Below, piece after piece: positions 42,051 through 51,229 of a stretch of 64,000 nt of DNA. Each line of letters opens with the position of its first letter. Position 1 is the stretch's first letter. The stretch is from positions 58,712-122,711 of the forward strand of contig JAEMGR010000041.1 of NCBI GenBank assembly GCA_016458225.1, read 5' to 3'. This DNA comes from Myxococcaceae bacterium JPH2 (GTDB lineage Bacteria > Myxococcota > Myxococcia > Myxococcales > Myxococcaceae). A program made the position numbers and the translations under genes. The notes beneath the pieces are model-generated. The model did not search any database. It was not told the DNA's origin and saw nothing but the letters and a program-made list of their open reading frames with translations.

Positions 42051-45000
42051 CCGGCCACGGACTGTACCACCCGTTCGCGGTCATTCCGCAGGAAGACCGA
42101 CCCGAGGATGGCCTTCGCCTGCTTCTTCATGTCCGCTGCCCGACGGGCCAGCTCGGCGTGGTCATGCGACACGCCGTCTGTCATCACCGCCACCACCGAC
42201 ACGCTCATGATGGGGAAGCGACGCTTCTCCCCGAAGCGATCCTCCGCTTCGATGTGGCCGCGCTCGCGATCCTGTCGGTCGTAATACAGCGGGATGATGC
42301 GGTCGAAGGTCTCGATGGTCCGCTGGCAGATGCGGTCCACGGACTCCGGCGAGGTGATGAAGACAAAGTCGTCCCCCGCCACGTGACCCAGGAAGTCTCC
42401 TGGCGCGCCCTCCTGCTGGAAGATCTCCCGCATCAGGTCGCCCGTCTGCCGCACCACGCCATCCGCCTTCGCGAAGCCGTAGTAGTCGTTGTAGGCCTTG
42501 AGGTTGTCCAGGTCGAGGTAGCAGAAGGCGAACGGCCGCCGCGCCGACAACCGCCGCTGCACCTCGCGCTCGATGGCGGTGGAGCCCGGCAACTGCGTGG
42601 TGGGCGACGACGACAGCTCCTGCTCCTTGCGGCGCAGCACACTCTCCACGCGAGCGCCCAGCTCCAGCGCGTCGAACGGCTTGGTGAGGTAGTCGTCCCC
42701 GCCGAGCTTGAGCGCGCGCACCTTGGAGGACGTCTCCGCCCGCGCGGAGATGAAGATGACCGAGATGTGTCCGCTGGCGCGCTCGGCCTTGATCTCTTCC
42801 AAGAAGAGGAAGCCGTCACCATCCGGCAGCGTCACATCCAGGAGGATGACGTCGGGCCGGCGCTCGCGCAATCCTCGGCGCGCCTCCTCGAGCGATGCGG
42901 CCACCGCGACATCGAAGCCGATGCCCTCCAGCACCTCGCGGCAGATGGAGGCGATCTTCGCGTCGTCGTCCACCACCAGCACGCGTCCATGCGGTGCGCC
43001 CGCGCTGCCGCGCACCAGCGAGTCCACCGTGGCCAGCAGCTTGTCCGCCGCCAGCGGGCGCACGAGGAACGCGTCGGCACCCGCGCGGAACGCCCGCTGG
43101 CGCTCGTCGAACGCGGAGGTGAGCAACAGCGGCGCGCGGCGCGTCTCCGGATCATGCCGGAGGATCTCCGCCAGCCGCAGCCCCTCCACGTCCGGCAGGC
43201 GCACGGACACGAGCACCACGTCCGGATGCGTGTTGCGCGCGGCGCCCAGTCCCTCTTCGGCCGTCACCGTCAGCCGGACGTCGTAGCCACGCGCGCCCAG
43301 CAGCGCCTTGATGATGTGACCGACCTCGGGCTCACCCTCGATGACGAGCACCTTGCCGCGCTTGACGTCGGTGGGCTTCGGCTGCGGGTTGATCTCCAGG
43401 GACTCCGCGCCCATCAACTCGTGCGGCGGCTCGGTGGGCAGCACCGCGATGAAGCGGACGCCATCCGGGCACGGCTCACACCAGATGCGCCCGCCGTGGG
43501 CCTCCACGATGTTGCGGCAGATGGCCAGCCCCAGGCCCGTGCCGCGCACGGTCCGATTGGCCGCGGTGCGCGCCTGCTCGAAGCGATCGAAGATGCGCTC
43601 CAGGCTGCTCTCCGCGATGGGCTCGCCGCTGTTCCAGCACGACAGCACCACGTAGCCTGGGAGGCTCGAGGTCGCGCGCAGCTCCACGCGCACCTCGCCG
43701 CCCTCGGGCGTGAACTTCACCGCGTTGTTCAGCAGGTTGTTGAGCACCTGGTTGATGCGGTTCGGATCCGCCACCGAGCGCAGCGGGTGCTGTGGCAGCA
43801 CCGGCACCACGCGCACGCTCTTCTCACCGAAGGCGGGCCCGTACTTCTCCACCACGCGGTGCACCAGCTCTTCCAGGTACACCACCTCGAAGTTCATCCG
43901 CAGCCGGCCCTTGGCGAACTTCGACAGGTCCAGCAGGTCATCCACGATGCCGTTGAGCTTCTCCGTGGAGTCCTTGGCCAGGGACAGGTAGCGGCGCTGC
44001 CGCTCGTTGATGTCCCCCGCCATGAAGTTGAGCACCAGGTCCAGGGCGCCGGTGATGGACGTGAGCGGCGTGCGCAGCTCGTGGCTCACCATGGAGACGA
44101 ACTCGTCCTTGCGCTCCTCCAACCGCTTCTGCTCGGTGATGTCGCGCAGCACCACGCACACGCCGCGCAGCGTGCCGCGCGCGTCGCTCACCGGGGTGAC
44201 GGTGGTCTGCACGTGCCGCTCGAAGAGGACCACGTCCTCGCGCAGCACCTGGCTGCCGCTGTATTCCCAGCCGCGCACCAGTTGGAACGGCGCGAACCCC
44301 AGCCGCTCCTCCATCATCCGGCTGGTCAGCTCCGCGGGGTCCTCTCCCGCGCGCAAGAGGCGGCGCGCCGCGGGGTTCATCACCACGATGTCGTTCTTCT
44401 CGTCGGTGAGCACCACGCCGTCCGCCATGGACTCCACCATCCGCTCCATGCGGTGGCGGGCCTCCTCCTCGGCCGAGCGCAGCGACTGGATGGCGTCCGC
44501 CGTCTGATTGGCGAGCACGTCCAGGAGCACGCCGTCGTCCTCGGTGAAGACGTTGGGGCGCTGAGAGAAGAGCGACAGCATGCCCACGGGCCGGCCGCCG
44601 GCCATCAGGTTCACCGTGAGCTGGCTGGCGTAGATGGCGGGCGCGGTGGCGTCCTGCGTGGTGGTGCCCGCCACGCGGGTGATGACGCGGTCCTCGGGGA
44701 GCAGGAGCCCGCTGCTCTTGCGATAGGCGCCGAGCATGGACTCCTTGACGCCCAGGAGGGCCTGCTCGCCCACCGTGCCCATGCAGCGCAGCCGCAGCGA
44801 TGCGCCGCGCGAGCCGTCCGGGGCAATGAGCGCCGCGCCGCAGTCGTAAGGCAGGATGCGCGCCACGGCGGTGAGCACGCGGTCGATGATGGCGTCGTAG
44901 CTGGCCGGATCATTCGCGCTCGCGCGGCTGACTTCGTACAGGACGAAGAGCGCTTCCACTCGCTGGTGGAGCTGCCGGAGCAACCGCTCCTTGTCGCGCT

Positions 45001-45379
45001 TGAGCTGGGCGAACTCCACCGCGTTCTTCACGGTGATGAGCAGGTCGTTCACGTCCCAGGGCTTGGTGACGTAGCGGTAGACCTGGCCCTGGTTGATGGC
45101 CGCGATGAGGTCCTCCGGGTCCGTGTAGCCCGTGAGGAGGATGGTCGTGACGTCGATTCCCTCGCCTCGCGCCGTGGTGACCAGCTCGATGCCCGTCATC
45201 TCGGGCATGCGCTGGTCCGTGACGAGGACGTCCACCGTCTCGCGCCGCAGCAGTTCCAACGCCGCGCGTCCGGAGGTGGCGGTGAGGACGCGGTACCGAC
45301 GCGAGAACATCCGGGTGAGGATGTCCAGGACGTCGGCCTCGTCGTCGACGAAGAGCAACGTGTGGCGGAGATCGGACAA
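42047..45379 (-). CDS. Hybrid signalling protein: REC-GAF-PAS-HisKA-HATPase-REC-REC-GGDEF
   Basis: 1110 aa from TTG at 45379, the only plausible start because a TGA lies 31 bp upstream in frame. Domains in order: receiver 1 (VDVLVTDQRMPEMTG), GAF-like region (LPYDCGAALIAPDGSRG), PAS (about 300-425), HisKA with His at about 433 (MVSHELRTPLTS), HATPase (LNNLLNNAVKFTPEGG, GTGLGLAICRNI), receiver 2 (about 674-790), receiver 3 (PDVILLDVTLPDGDG) and a C-terminal GGDEF. Receiver 2 reads VVLVSVRLPDVEG, with Ser in place of the phosphoacceptor Asp. The GGDEF signature near residue 1000 is AGDDF. It is divergent from lexA. Confidence 0.88.
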   Translation of the reverse strand: MSDLRHTLLFVDDEADVLDILTRMFSRRYRVLTATSGRAALELLRRETVDVLVTDQRMPEMTGIELVTTARGEGIDVTTILLTGYTDPEDLIAAINQGQVYRYVTKPWDVNDLLITVKNAVEFAQLKRDKERLLRQLHQRVEALFVLYEVSRASANDPASYDAIIDRVLTAVARILPYDCGAALIAPDGSRGASLRLRCMGTVGEQALLGVKESMLGAYRKSSGLLLPEDRVITRVAGTTTQDATAPAIYASQLTVNLMAGGRPVGMLSLFSQRPNVFTEDDGVLLDVLANQTADAIQSLRSAEEEARHRMERMVESMADGVVLTDEKNDIVVMNPAARRLLRAGEDPAELTSRMMEERLGFAPFQLVRGWEYSGSQVLREDVVLFERHVQTTVTPVSDARGTLRGVCVVLRDITEQKRLEERKDEFVSMVSHELRTPLTSITGALDLVLNFMAGDINERQRRYLSLAKDSTEKLNGIVDDLLDLSKFAKGRLRMNFEVVYLEELVHRVVEKYGPAFGEKSVRVVPVLPQHPLRSVADPNRINQVLNNLLNNAVKFTPEGGEVRVELRATSSLPGYVVLSCWNSGEPIAESSLERIFDRFEQARTAANRTVRGTGLGLAICRNIVEAHGGRIWCEPCPDGVRFIAVLPTEPPHELMGAESLEINPQPKPTDVKRGKVLVIEGEPEVGHIIKALLGARGYDVRLTVTAEEGLGAARNTHPDVVLVSVRLPDVEGLRLAEILRHDPETRRAPLLLTSAFDERQRAFRAGADAFLVRPLAADKLLATVDSLVRGSAGAPHGRVLVVDDDAKIASICREVLEGIGFDVAVAASLEEARRGLRERRPDVILLDVTLPDGDGFLFLEEIKAERASGHISVIFISARAETSSKVRALKLGGDDYLTKPFDALELGARVESVLRRKEQELSSSPTTQLPGSTAIEREVQRRLSARRPFAFCYLDLDNLKAYNDYYGFAKADGVVRQTGDLMREIFQQEGAPGDFLGHVAGDDFVFITSPESVDRICQRTIETFDRIIPLYYDRQDRERGHIEAEDRFGEKRRFPIMSVSVVAVMTDGVSHDHAELARRAADMKKQAKAILGSVFLRNDRERVVQSVAG

Positions 45380-45480
45380 GGCGGCCAGAATTGTACGCTG
45401 AGTTCGTCACCGCTCCTCAACATGTGAGAAACGCGGACGTTGGGTGCTCACCCTGGGTGCGGGTGGCAGCACTGAACGCA

Positions 45481-45509
45481 TTGACTCTACACGTATGTTC
45501 AGGGAGCAT
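45481..45509 (+). promoter_or_regulatory. lexA promoter with LexA box in the spacer
   Basis: TTGACT (45481-45486) and GAGCAT (45504-45509) are separated by exactly 17 bp. That spacer is CTACACGTATGTTCAGG, which fits, with one mismatch, the myxobacterial LexA-box consensus CTRHAMRYBYGTTCAGS as I remember it. LexA bound here would block RNA polymerase, giving autoregulation of lexA and SOS induction after cleavage. The start codon lies 67 bp further on. Confidence 0.7.
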
Positions 45510-45576
45510 GGAGCACTGAAAGCTTGTTGCCTGGGTACTCGCACGTCCGCGTGCCCAGCGAGCAAGGGAGTGCGGC

Positions 45577-46242
45577 ATGGAAGAGCTCACCGACCGCCAG
45601 CGCGAAATCCTGGCCTTCATCGTCAAGGAGACAGAGGTCCGCGGCTTCCCTCCCACCATCCGGGAGATTGGGGAGCACATGGACATCCGCTCCACCAACG
45701 GGGTGAACGACCACCTGAAGGCCCTGGAGCGAAAGGGCTACCTCAACCGGGGAGAGCAGCAGAGCCGCTCGCTGGTGCCGACCAAGCGGGCTCGCCTGCT
45801 CTTGGGGCTCGGGGTCCGCAAGGACGCCGGCATGGTCGAGATTCCCCTCTTGGGCAAGGTGGCCGCCGGTCTTCCGGCGCTCGCCCAGGAGAACATGGAG
45901 GACTCGGTCAAGATCGACAGCTTCCTCCTGGGAGGCGTCAACGGCCGCGAGGTCTTCGCCCTGCGCGTCAAGGGACAGTCGATGATTGACGACGGCATCT
46001 ACGACGGGGACTACCTCTTCGTGAAGAAGACGCCGGCCGCGCAGCCTGGGGAAATCGTCGTGGCGCTCATCGAGGACGAGGCCACGGTGAAGCGCTACTA
46101 CCCGGAGGGCGAGCGCATCCGCTTCCAGCCGGCGAACGCCACCATGCAGCCCATCTACGTGAGCCGCACGGACTTCCGCTCGACCATGATTCTGGGTCAG
46201 GTGGTGGGCGTGTACCGCAAGCTCCAGGGCGGGCGCGCGTAG
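45577..46242 (+). CDS. lexA: LexA, SOS-response repressor and autoprotease
   Basis: 221 aa. N-terminal winged helix: [52 protein letters not shown]. The cleavage site is Ala-Gly in [12 protein letters not shown]. The Ser/Lys dyad is Ser in [12 protein letters not shown] and Lys in [11 protein letters not shown]. LexA represses DNA-repair genes and cleaves itself when RecA-ssDNA forms. AAGGGAG precedes the ATG. A LexA box lies in its own promoter. It converges with the TPR lipoprotein gene 16 bp downstream. Confidence 0.97.
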   Translation: MEELTDRQREILAFIVKETEVRGFPPTIREIGEHMDIRSTNGVNDHLKALERKGYLNRGEQQSRSLVPTKRARLLLGLGVRKDAGMVEIPLLGKVAAGLPALAQENMEDSVKIDSFLLGGVNGREVFALRVKGQSMIDDGIYDGDYLFVKKTPAAQPGEIVVALIEDEATVKRYYPEGERIRFQPANATMQPIYVSRTDFRSTMILGQVVGVYRKLQGGRA

Positions 46243-46258
46243 CACCCGCGGGCGGGCG

Positions 46259-47398
46259 TCACGGACACTTCGTGACGCCGCCATCCCCCGCGGTCGTCAC
46301 ACGGGCACAGGCCGCCTTCTGGGTGGCCACGTCCTTCACGTCCTTCGCCATCCGCGCGGTGGTGAGCTGAAGCTCCACGTCCTTGGCGTGGTCCGGCTCC
46401 GCGCTGAGGCTGGAGAGGATGCGCAGCGCGTCCGCCTTGCGTCCCAAGGTGGACAGCAGGTTGGCCAGCTCCATCAGCTCGCGCACGTCCGAGCCGGAGA
46501 CGGTGTCGAGCGCCAGCTTCAGCTCATCCTCGGCGGCCTTCCGGTCCTCGCGGGCGAGGTGCAGCCGGGCCAGCGCCACATGCACCACGGCGCGGTCCTT
46601 CACACGCAGGGACTCGCGATAGGACGCCAGGGCGTCGGCGGACTTGCCGAGCCGGGTCTGGATCTCCCCCACCAGCTCCCAGAGGGTCGGGTCGCGCGGC
46701 GCCTTGCTGGCAGCCTCGCGGTAGGCTTCGACAGCCTCGGGGAGGCGCGCGGCGCGGACCAGCTCATCGCCCAGCGTGGTGAGCAACTCCGCCGAGCGCA
46801 CGCCCTGGTCCACGGCCTTCTTGGCGGTCGCGAGCACGTCCTCGTGACGCCCCTGCTTCGACAGCACGTCCACGGCGCGCATCAGCAGCGGGGACTTCTC
46901 CGCGTCCGGCGCGGACTCCGAGGCGAGGCGGAAGTGGCGGACGGCGTCGTCGGGCTGGTTGCGCTTGACGTCCAGCTCGCCGAGCTGCTCCAGCGCGTTG
47001 AAGTCGTGCGGGTACAGGGCCAGGGCCCGGCGCAGCGCGCTCTGCGCCTCGTCGACGCGGCCGAGCTGCGCATGGATGAAGCCCAGGCGGCTCCAGTTGG
47101 TGGAGCGCTTGGGGTCCATCTTCGCGGCGGTCTCGAACTCCTTGAGCGCGTCGTCGAGGCGGCTCATGGACAGGTAGACCTCGCCGCGCGCGGCGGGCAG
47201 GCGCGGATCATCCGGGAGGATCTGCTTCACCTCGTTGAACGAGAGCAGCGCGGCCTCGAAGTTGCCCTGGAGGTACTCGGCCGACCCCTTGATGTAGAGG
47301 CCCTCGGCACGGTCCTTCGGGTCGATGGTCGGGGTCTCGTTGCAGGCGGTGCTGGCCAGCAGGGCGAGGAGCGGCAGGGCGCGCAGACGCGGGAACAT
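46259..47398 (-). CDS. TPR-repeat lipoprotein
   Basis: 379 aa. Lipoprotein signal MFPRLRALPLLALLASTACN, with Cys at residue 19. The mature protein is about nine TPR units (EGLYIKGSAEYLQGNFEAAL, LYPHDFNALEQLGELDVKRN, RDPTLWELVGEIQTRLGKSA). Such lipoproteins usually scaffold envelope complexes. It follows the outer-membrane protein gene by 14 bp on the same strand and is probably its operon partner; the pair may belong to one envelope complex. Confidence 0.78.
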   Translation of the reverse strand: MFPRLRALPLLALLASTACNETPTIDPKDRAEGLYIKGSAEYLQGNFEAALLSFNEVKQILPDDPRLPAARGEVYLSMSRLDDALKEFETAAKMDPKRSTNWSRLGFIHAQLGRVDEAQSALRRALALYPHDFNALEQLGELDVKRNQPDDAVRHFRLASESAPDAEKSPLLMRAVDVLSKQGRHEDVLATAKKAVDQGVRSAELLTTLGDELVRAARLPEAVEAYREAASKAPRDPTLWELVGEIQTRLGKSADALASYRESLRVKDRAVVHVALARLHLAREDRKAAEDELKLALDTVSGSDVRELMELANLLSTLGRKADALRILSSLSAEPDHAKDVELQLTTARMAKDVKDVATQKAACARVTTAGDGGVTKCP

Positions 47399-47412
47399 GG
47401 AGGCTCCGAAAC

Positions 47413-48645
47413 TCAGAAGTGATACGCGATGCCAGCGTTGACGTCGAGGTTGAGGCCGTCACCCAGCCCACCGTCCGCGAGGCCAAGCACTGCCTGCGCC
47501 AGGTTGGTGCCCAGCTCGAGCTGGAGTCCGACGTGGCCCGCGATGAGGTACTCGGCGCCCAGGAAGCCCACGACCGTGGGCAGAGGGCCCGTGTTCTGGA
47601 AGATGCCGAAGTCGCCGAAGGACAGCTGCACGCCCAGGCCGAAACCCCAGTAGGGCCGCAGCGAGGACTCCAGGCGGTGATAGTGGCGCGCGCCCAGGAC
47701 GCTCGGGAGGATGTTGATGCGTCCCTCGCGCCCTTCCCCATTCGAGCGCACCAGTGAGAAGCCCACCTGGAGAAAGCCTTGCCACTCGGGGTGGAACCAG
47801 TACCCCAGCTCCAGGTCCACGCCTGGGTTCAGGGACGCCAGCTTGTCGATGAAGCTGTTGTTGATGCGCAGCCCCAGCGTCAGTCCGCCGCCCGGCGCGG
47901 AAGGCGAGCCCCCCAAGAGCGGCCGAGCCACGGGAGCGCCGCCAGGATTGAGCAGCGCGGCGGACAGCTCGTCCGCGACGGCCTCGGCCATGCGCAGGAG
48001 CGCCGCGGTGTCGGACGCCTCGGCGCGAGGCTTGGCGAGGCTGCGTCCACTCACCGTGTCCATCAAGCTGGTGGTGAGGAGGAACTGACTGCCGAAGCGG
48101 TCGATGCGCCCGGTGACGACGTAGCGCGCGCCCACGAGTGAGGACAGCTCCTGGAGACAGCCACTGCCCTCCTTGCACGCATCGCCCAGGAGCTGGCGCT
48201 GGCGCTCGGCATCGAGGACGGCCTGGATGTCCCGCTGTCCCACGACGCGCAGGCGGGGGGACTCCGCGAGGCGACTGGCCACGAGCGAGGTGATTCCGGG
48301 CGCGACGTCGCGTGCGGCGGGGTTGGACTCGAGCGGCAGCATCGCCGTGGTCAACGGCTGTACGGCCTCGGTCGCTCCGGTGGCCTTGCCCGCCTCGTGA
48401 GTCTCCACGACAGGCGGAATGGATGGGGCGGCGGCGTGCTCCGGGCCAGAGGGACTGGACTCCTCGCCCTCCGGAGCAGCGGGCACGGACTCCGAGACGG
48501 GCTGGGGGGGAGCAACCCTCACGGGCGCCGGGGCAGGCGTCTCCGCGACGGGCGCTGGAGTCGATGCGCCCCGCGCCCAGGTGGGCACGGCCAAGATGGC
48601 GAGCAGGCAGACGGGCAGCGGGAGGAGGCGCGGCACGCGCGACAC
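47413..48645 (-). CDS. Outer-membrane protein with CsgG-like N-terminal domain and C-terminal barrel
   Basis: 410 aa from GTG at 48645 (GGGAGGG just upstream). Signal peptide ending TWARGA, then a Pro/Glu-rich segment. Residues about 90-230 look like a periplasmic CsgG/FlgO-like domain (ARDVAPGITSLVASRLAESP, RLRVVGQRDIQAVLDAERQR, LVGARYVVTGRIDRFGSQFL). A C-terminal beta-barrel follows (GLTLGLRINNSF, GVDLELGYWFHPEWQGFLQV), ending AGIAYHF, a typical outer-membrane final strand. I infer an envelope role together with the TPR lipoprotein downstream. The frame is open to 48762, but no signal fits there. Confidence 0.72.
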   Translation of the reverse strand: MSRVPRLLPLPVCLLAILAVPTWARGASTPAPVAETPAPAPVRVAPPQPVSESVPAAPEGEESSPSGPEHAAAPSIPPVVETHEAGKATGATEAVQPLTTAMLPLESNPAARDVAPGITSLVASRLAESPRLRVVGQRDIQAVLDAERQRQLLGDACKEGSGCLQELSSLVGARYVVTGRIDRFGSQFLLTTSLMDTVSGRSLAKPRAEASDTAALLRMAEAVADELSAALLNPGGAPVARPLLGGSPSAPGGGLTLGLRINNSFIDKLASLNPGVDLELGYWFHPEWQGFLQVGFSLVRSNGEGREGRINILPSVLGARHYHRLESSLRPYWGFGLGVQLSFGDFGIFQNTGPLPTVVGFLGAEYLIAGHVGLQLELGTNLAQAVLGLADGGLGDGLNLDVNAGIAYHF

Positions 48646-48676
48646 TCTACCCTCCCCCGGCCCGGCGCCCAGAGGG

Positions 48677-48692
48677 CGGTGGCGCACTCGCC
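48677..48692. repeat. Short inverted repeat in divergent gap
   Basis: GTGGCG (48677-48682) and CGCCAC (48687-48692) with a 4-nt loop lie between the divergent outer-membrane protein and acyltransferase genes. It could be an operator or an RNA hairpin; there is no further support. Confidence 0.25.
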
Positions 48693-48754
48693 ACGAAATC
48701 GCTCGGTGAAAAAGGGGGCAGTAGGCTTGGGCGCCTTCTTCCGCCCGAACTCCC

Positions 48755-49900
48755 GTGACCACTCCCAGCGCTGTCTCCCGTCACTTGCCGGGGCTCGATT
48801 TACTTCGAGGCCTCGCGATTCTCCTCGTCATCACGTGGCACTACCCGAAGGGCGGGGCCCCCGACGCGTTCCTCACGCTCTCCAAGGTGGGTTGGACGGG
48901 CGTCGAGCTGTTCTTCGTGCTCAGCGGCTTCCTCATCGGTGGCCAACTCCTCGAGCCCGTGGCACGTGGAGAGACGCCGTCCCTGAGCCGCTTCTATCTG
49001 CGCCGCGCCTTCCGCATCCTGCCGAGCTTCTGGGTGGTGCTGGCCGTCTACCTGTTCCTGCCCGCGCTGCGCGAGCGCACCCTGGTGACGCCCGCGTGGC
49101 GCTTCCTGACCTTCACCCAGAACTTCGGACTGCACTTCAACGCGTTCTCCCATGCGTGGTCGCTGTGCGTGGAGGAGCACTTCTATCTGGTCCTCCCGCT
49201 GCTCGTGCTGGCGCTGCGGCGTGCTCGGGCGAGCCACGTCCTCGTGGGCTCCGGGGTGCTGATGGTGCTCGGGGCCGTGGTCCGCGGCGTCCTGTGGCAG
49301 CGCTTCTTCGCGAACGTGGAGGAGTCCGCTCCCGTGTGGAACGACTACGACACGCTGCTCTACTACCCGACCTATGCACGCCTGGATGGCCTCACGTGTG
49401 GCGTGCTGCTCGCGCTCGCGCGCGTGTACCGTCCCGCGCTGTGGGCCCGCGTCACCGGCACGCCATGGGTGCCTGGTGCGCTGGGCTTCGCGAGCCTCGC
49501 GCTGGCGGCCTGGGTGGGGGCGGATCGCGCCTCGTGGGAGTCCACCGTGTTCAGCTTCCCGCTGTACTCGTTGGGGTACTCCTGCGTGCTGGTGGCCCTG
49601 GCCAGTCCGGCGGCATCACGCATCCTCGGCCGCGTGCCGGGGCTCCAGTTCTTCGCGACGCTCGCCTTCACCATCTACCTCACGCACAAGATGGTGGTTC
49701 ACGCCGTTCATGATGCGCTCGCGCCCCATGGGCTCGGGGCCTATGACGTCGTGACGGTCCTCGCGTGCGCACCCGCCATCCTCGCGACGGCGTGGCTCCT
49801 GCATCGGATTGTCGAGCGCCCCATGCTTCGCATGCGAGAGTCCTTCGAGCGCGCCGTTGGTCTCGCACGCCTGCCCCCACTTGGAACCCCTGCTTCCTGA
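48755..49900 (+). CDS. Acyltransferase-3 (OafA/YrhL-type) membrane protein
   Basis: 381 aa from GTG at 48755. About ten membrane segments. Motifs of the acyltransferase-3 family: GLDLLRGLAILLVITWHYPK with the active-site-region His, FLIGGQLLEPVARG, LRRAFRILPSFWVVLAV, and HAWSLCVEEHFYLVLPL. These enzymes transfer acyl groups, often acetyl, to sugars of lipopolysaccharide, capsule or glycolipids. No sugar-related genes sit next to it. Its 3' end is 11 bp from the P1-family peptidase ATG. Confidence 0.88.
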   Translation: MTTPSAVSRHLPGLDLLRGLAILLVITWHYPKGGAPDAFLTLSKVGWTGVELFFVLSGFLIGGQLLEPVARGETPSLSRFYLRRAFRILPSFWVVLAVYLFLPALRERTLVTPAWRFLTFTQNFGLHFNAFSHAWSLCVEEHFYLVLPLLVLALRRARASHVLVGSGVLMVLGAVVRGVLWQRFFANVEESAPVWNDYDTLLYYPTYARLDGLTCGVLLALARVYRPALWARVTGTPWVPGALGFASLALAAWVGADRASWESTVFSFPLYSLGYSCVLVALASPAASRILGRVPGLQFFATLAFTIYLTHKMVVHAVHDALAPHGLGAYDVVTVLACAPAILATAWLLHRIVERPMLRMRESFERAVGLARLPPLGTPAS

Positions 49901-49911
49901 TCGAGGTCCCC

Positions 49912-51156
49912 ATGTCCCCGTCCGCTGGTCGCTCCGCGTTCCTCTTCGCCCTCCTGGGGCTCGTGTGCCTCCTGCCCCGAACCGGCGGAGCCCAAGGAGC
50001 ACCGCGTCCCCGGGCTCGGGACCTGGGCATTCCTTTCGGCGGGCAGTCGGGGCCGCTGGACGCCATCACGGACGTGCCCGGCGTGGAGGTCGGGCACGTC
50101 ACGCTCAAGGCCGGCAAGGTGCGCTCGGGAGTCACCGCCATCTTCCCGCTCGGACGCGACGCGGTGGCGCGTCCGGTCTTCGCGGCGACGCACTCGCTCA
50201 ACGGCAGCGGGGAGATGACCGGCACGCTGTGGATCAAGGAGTCCGGCCTGCTGTCGGGGCCGGTGATGCTCACCAACACGAACGGCATCGGCGCGGTGCG
50301 TGACGGCGTGATTGCGTGGGCGCAGCAGCGCGACCTCGCTTGGGACCTGGGCCTGCCCGTGGTCGCCGAGACATGGGACGGCTTCCTCAACGACATCGAC
50401 AGCTTCCCCGTGAAGCGCGAGCACGCGCTCCAGGCCATGGACGCGGCTCGCCCCGGCCCCGTGGCGGAGGGCTCGGTGGGCGGCGGCACGGGGATGATCT
50501 GTCATGGCTTCAAGGGCGGCATCGGCACCGCCTCGCGTCAGCTCCCGGACGACGCGGGCGGATACACCGTGGGCGTGCTGGTGCAGTGCAACTACGGCAG
50601 CCGACGCCTGCTGTCCGTCGCGGGTGTTCCCGTCGGCGAGGAGCTGGCGGACCTGCTCCCCTGCTACACCGGCGATATCGCGCCCAAGGGCCAGTTCACC
50701 GCGAAGCTGCGTCCGTGCTCGCAGCGGGCCAGCACCGGAGCGCCCCTGCCCGAGGGCCAGGGCTCCATCATCGTCGTGGTGGCCACGAACGCGCCGCTGC
50801 TCCCGCATCAATTGGAGCGCCTCGCGCACCGCGTTCCGCTGGCCATCGGCAAGATGGGCGGGCTGGGTGAGAACTACTCGGGCGACATCTTCCTCGCGTT
50901 CTCGACGCAGGCCGCGAGCCCGCCCACCGGGGCACCGGTCGCGACCGTCAGCATGCTCGACCACGAGCGGATCAACCCGCTGTTCGAGGCCACGGTGCAG
51001 GCCACCGAGGAGTCCATCCTCAACGCGATGCTCGCGTCCGACACCATGACGAGCGCCCAGGGCACTCGTGTGTATGGCTTGCCCGTGGACCGTTTCGTCG
51101 GCGTGATGAAGAAGCATGGGCGCCTGAAGGACGCGCCCGCCCCGACGCCGCGTTGA
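49912..51156 (+). CDS. P1-family (DmpA/BapA-type) aminopeptidase, exported
   Basis: 414 aa. Signal peptide MSPSAGRSAFLFALLGLVCL ending near TGGAQGA. The body matches the S58/P1 family of L-aminopeptidase/D-esterases: PFGGQSGPLDAITDVPGVEV, NGSGEMTGTLWIKESGLLSG, LTNTNGIGAVRDGVI, GGGTGMICHGFKGGIGTASR. These enzymes self-cleave before a Ser that becomes the nucleophile; GQGSIIVVVATNAPLLPHQL holds the candidate Gly-Ser junction. They split N-terminal residues from peptides or amides. It probably follows the acyltransferase in one transcript. Confidence 0.87.
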   Translation: MSPSAGRSAFLFALLGLVCLLPRTGGAQGAPRPRARDLGIPFGGQSGPLDAITDVPGVEVGHVTLKAGKVRSGVTAIFPLGRDAVARPVFAATHSLNGSGEMTGTLWIKESGLLSGPVMLTNTNGIGAVRDGVIAWAQQRDLAWDLGLPVVAETWDGFLNDIDSFPVKREHALQAMDAARPGPVAEGSVGGGTGMICHGFKGGIGTASRQLPDDAGGYTVGVLVQCNYGSRRLLSVAGVPVGEELADLLPCYTGDIAPKGQFTAKLRPCSQRASTGAPLPEGQGSIIVVVATNAPLLPHQLERLAHRVPLAIGKMGGLGENYSGDIFLAFSTQAASPPTGAPVATVSMLDHERINPLFEATVQATEESILNAMLASDTMTSAQGTRVYGLPVDRFVGVMKKHGRLKDAPAPTPR

Positions 51157-51176
51157 GTCCGGCGCCACCGCGGCGA

Positions 51177-51194
51177 GGGCCGTTTGCTCGGCCC
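51177..51194. terminator. Small hairpin between convergent genes
   Basis: GGGCCG (51177-51182) pairs with CGGCCC (51189-51194) around TTTGCT, between the stops of the P1 peptidase and TPR genes. A weak candidate terminator without T-tract. Confidence 0.3.
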
Positions 51195-51229
51195 CGCGCG
51201 GCGTTCAGCACCGCCAGGGAGCGAGCGGC

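Noticed and set aside
42158..45427. 1089-codon plus-strand frame opposite the hybrid kinase
   Set aside because: The composition (His/Gln/Arg/Val-rich) and perfect opposition to a well-supported multi-domain kinase show it is an antisense shadow.
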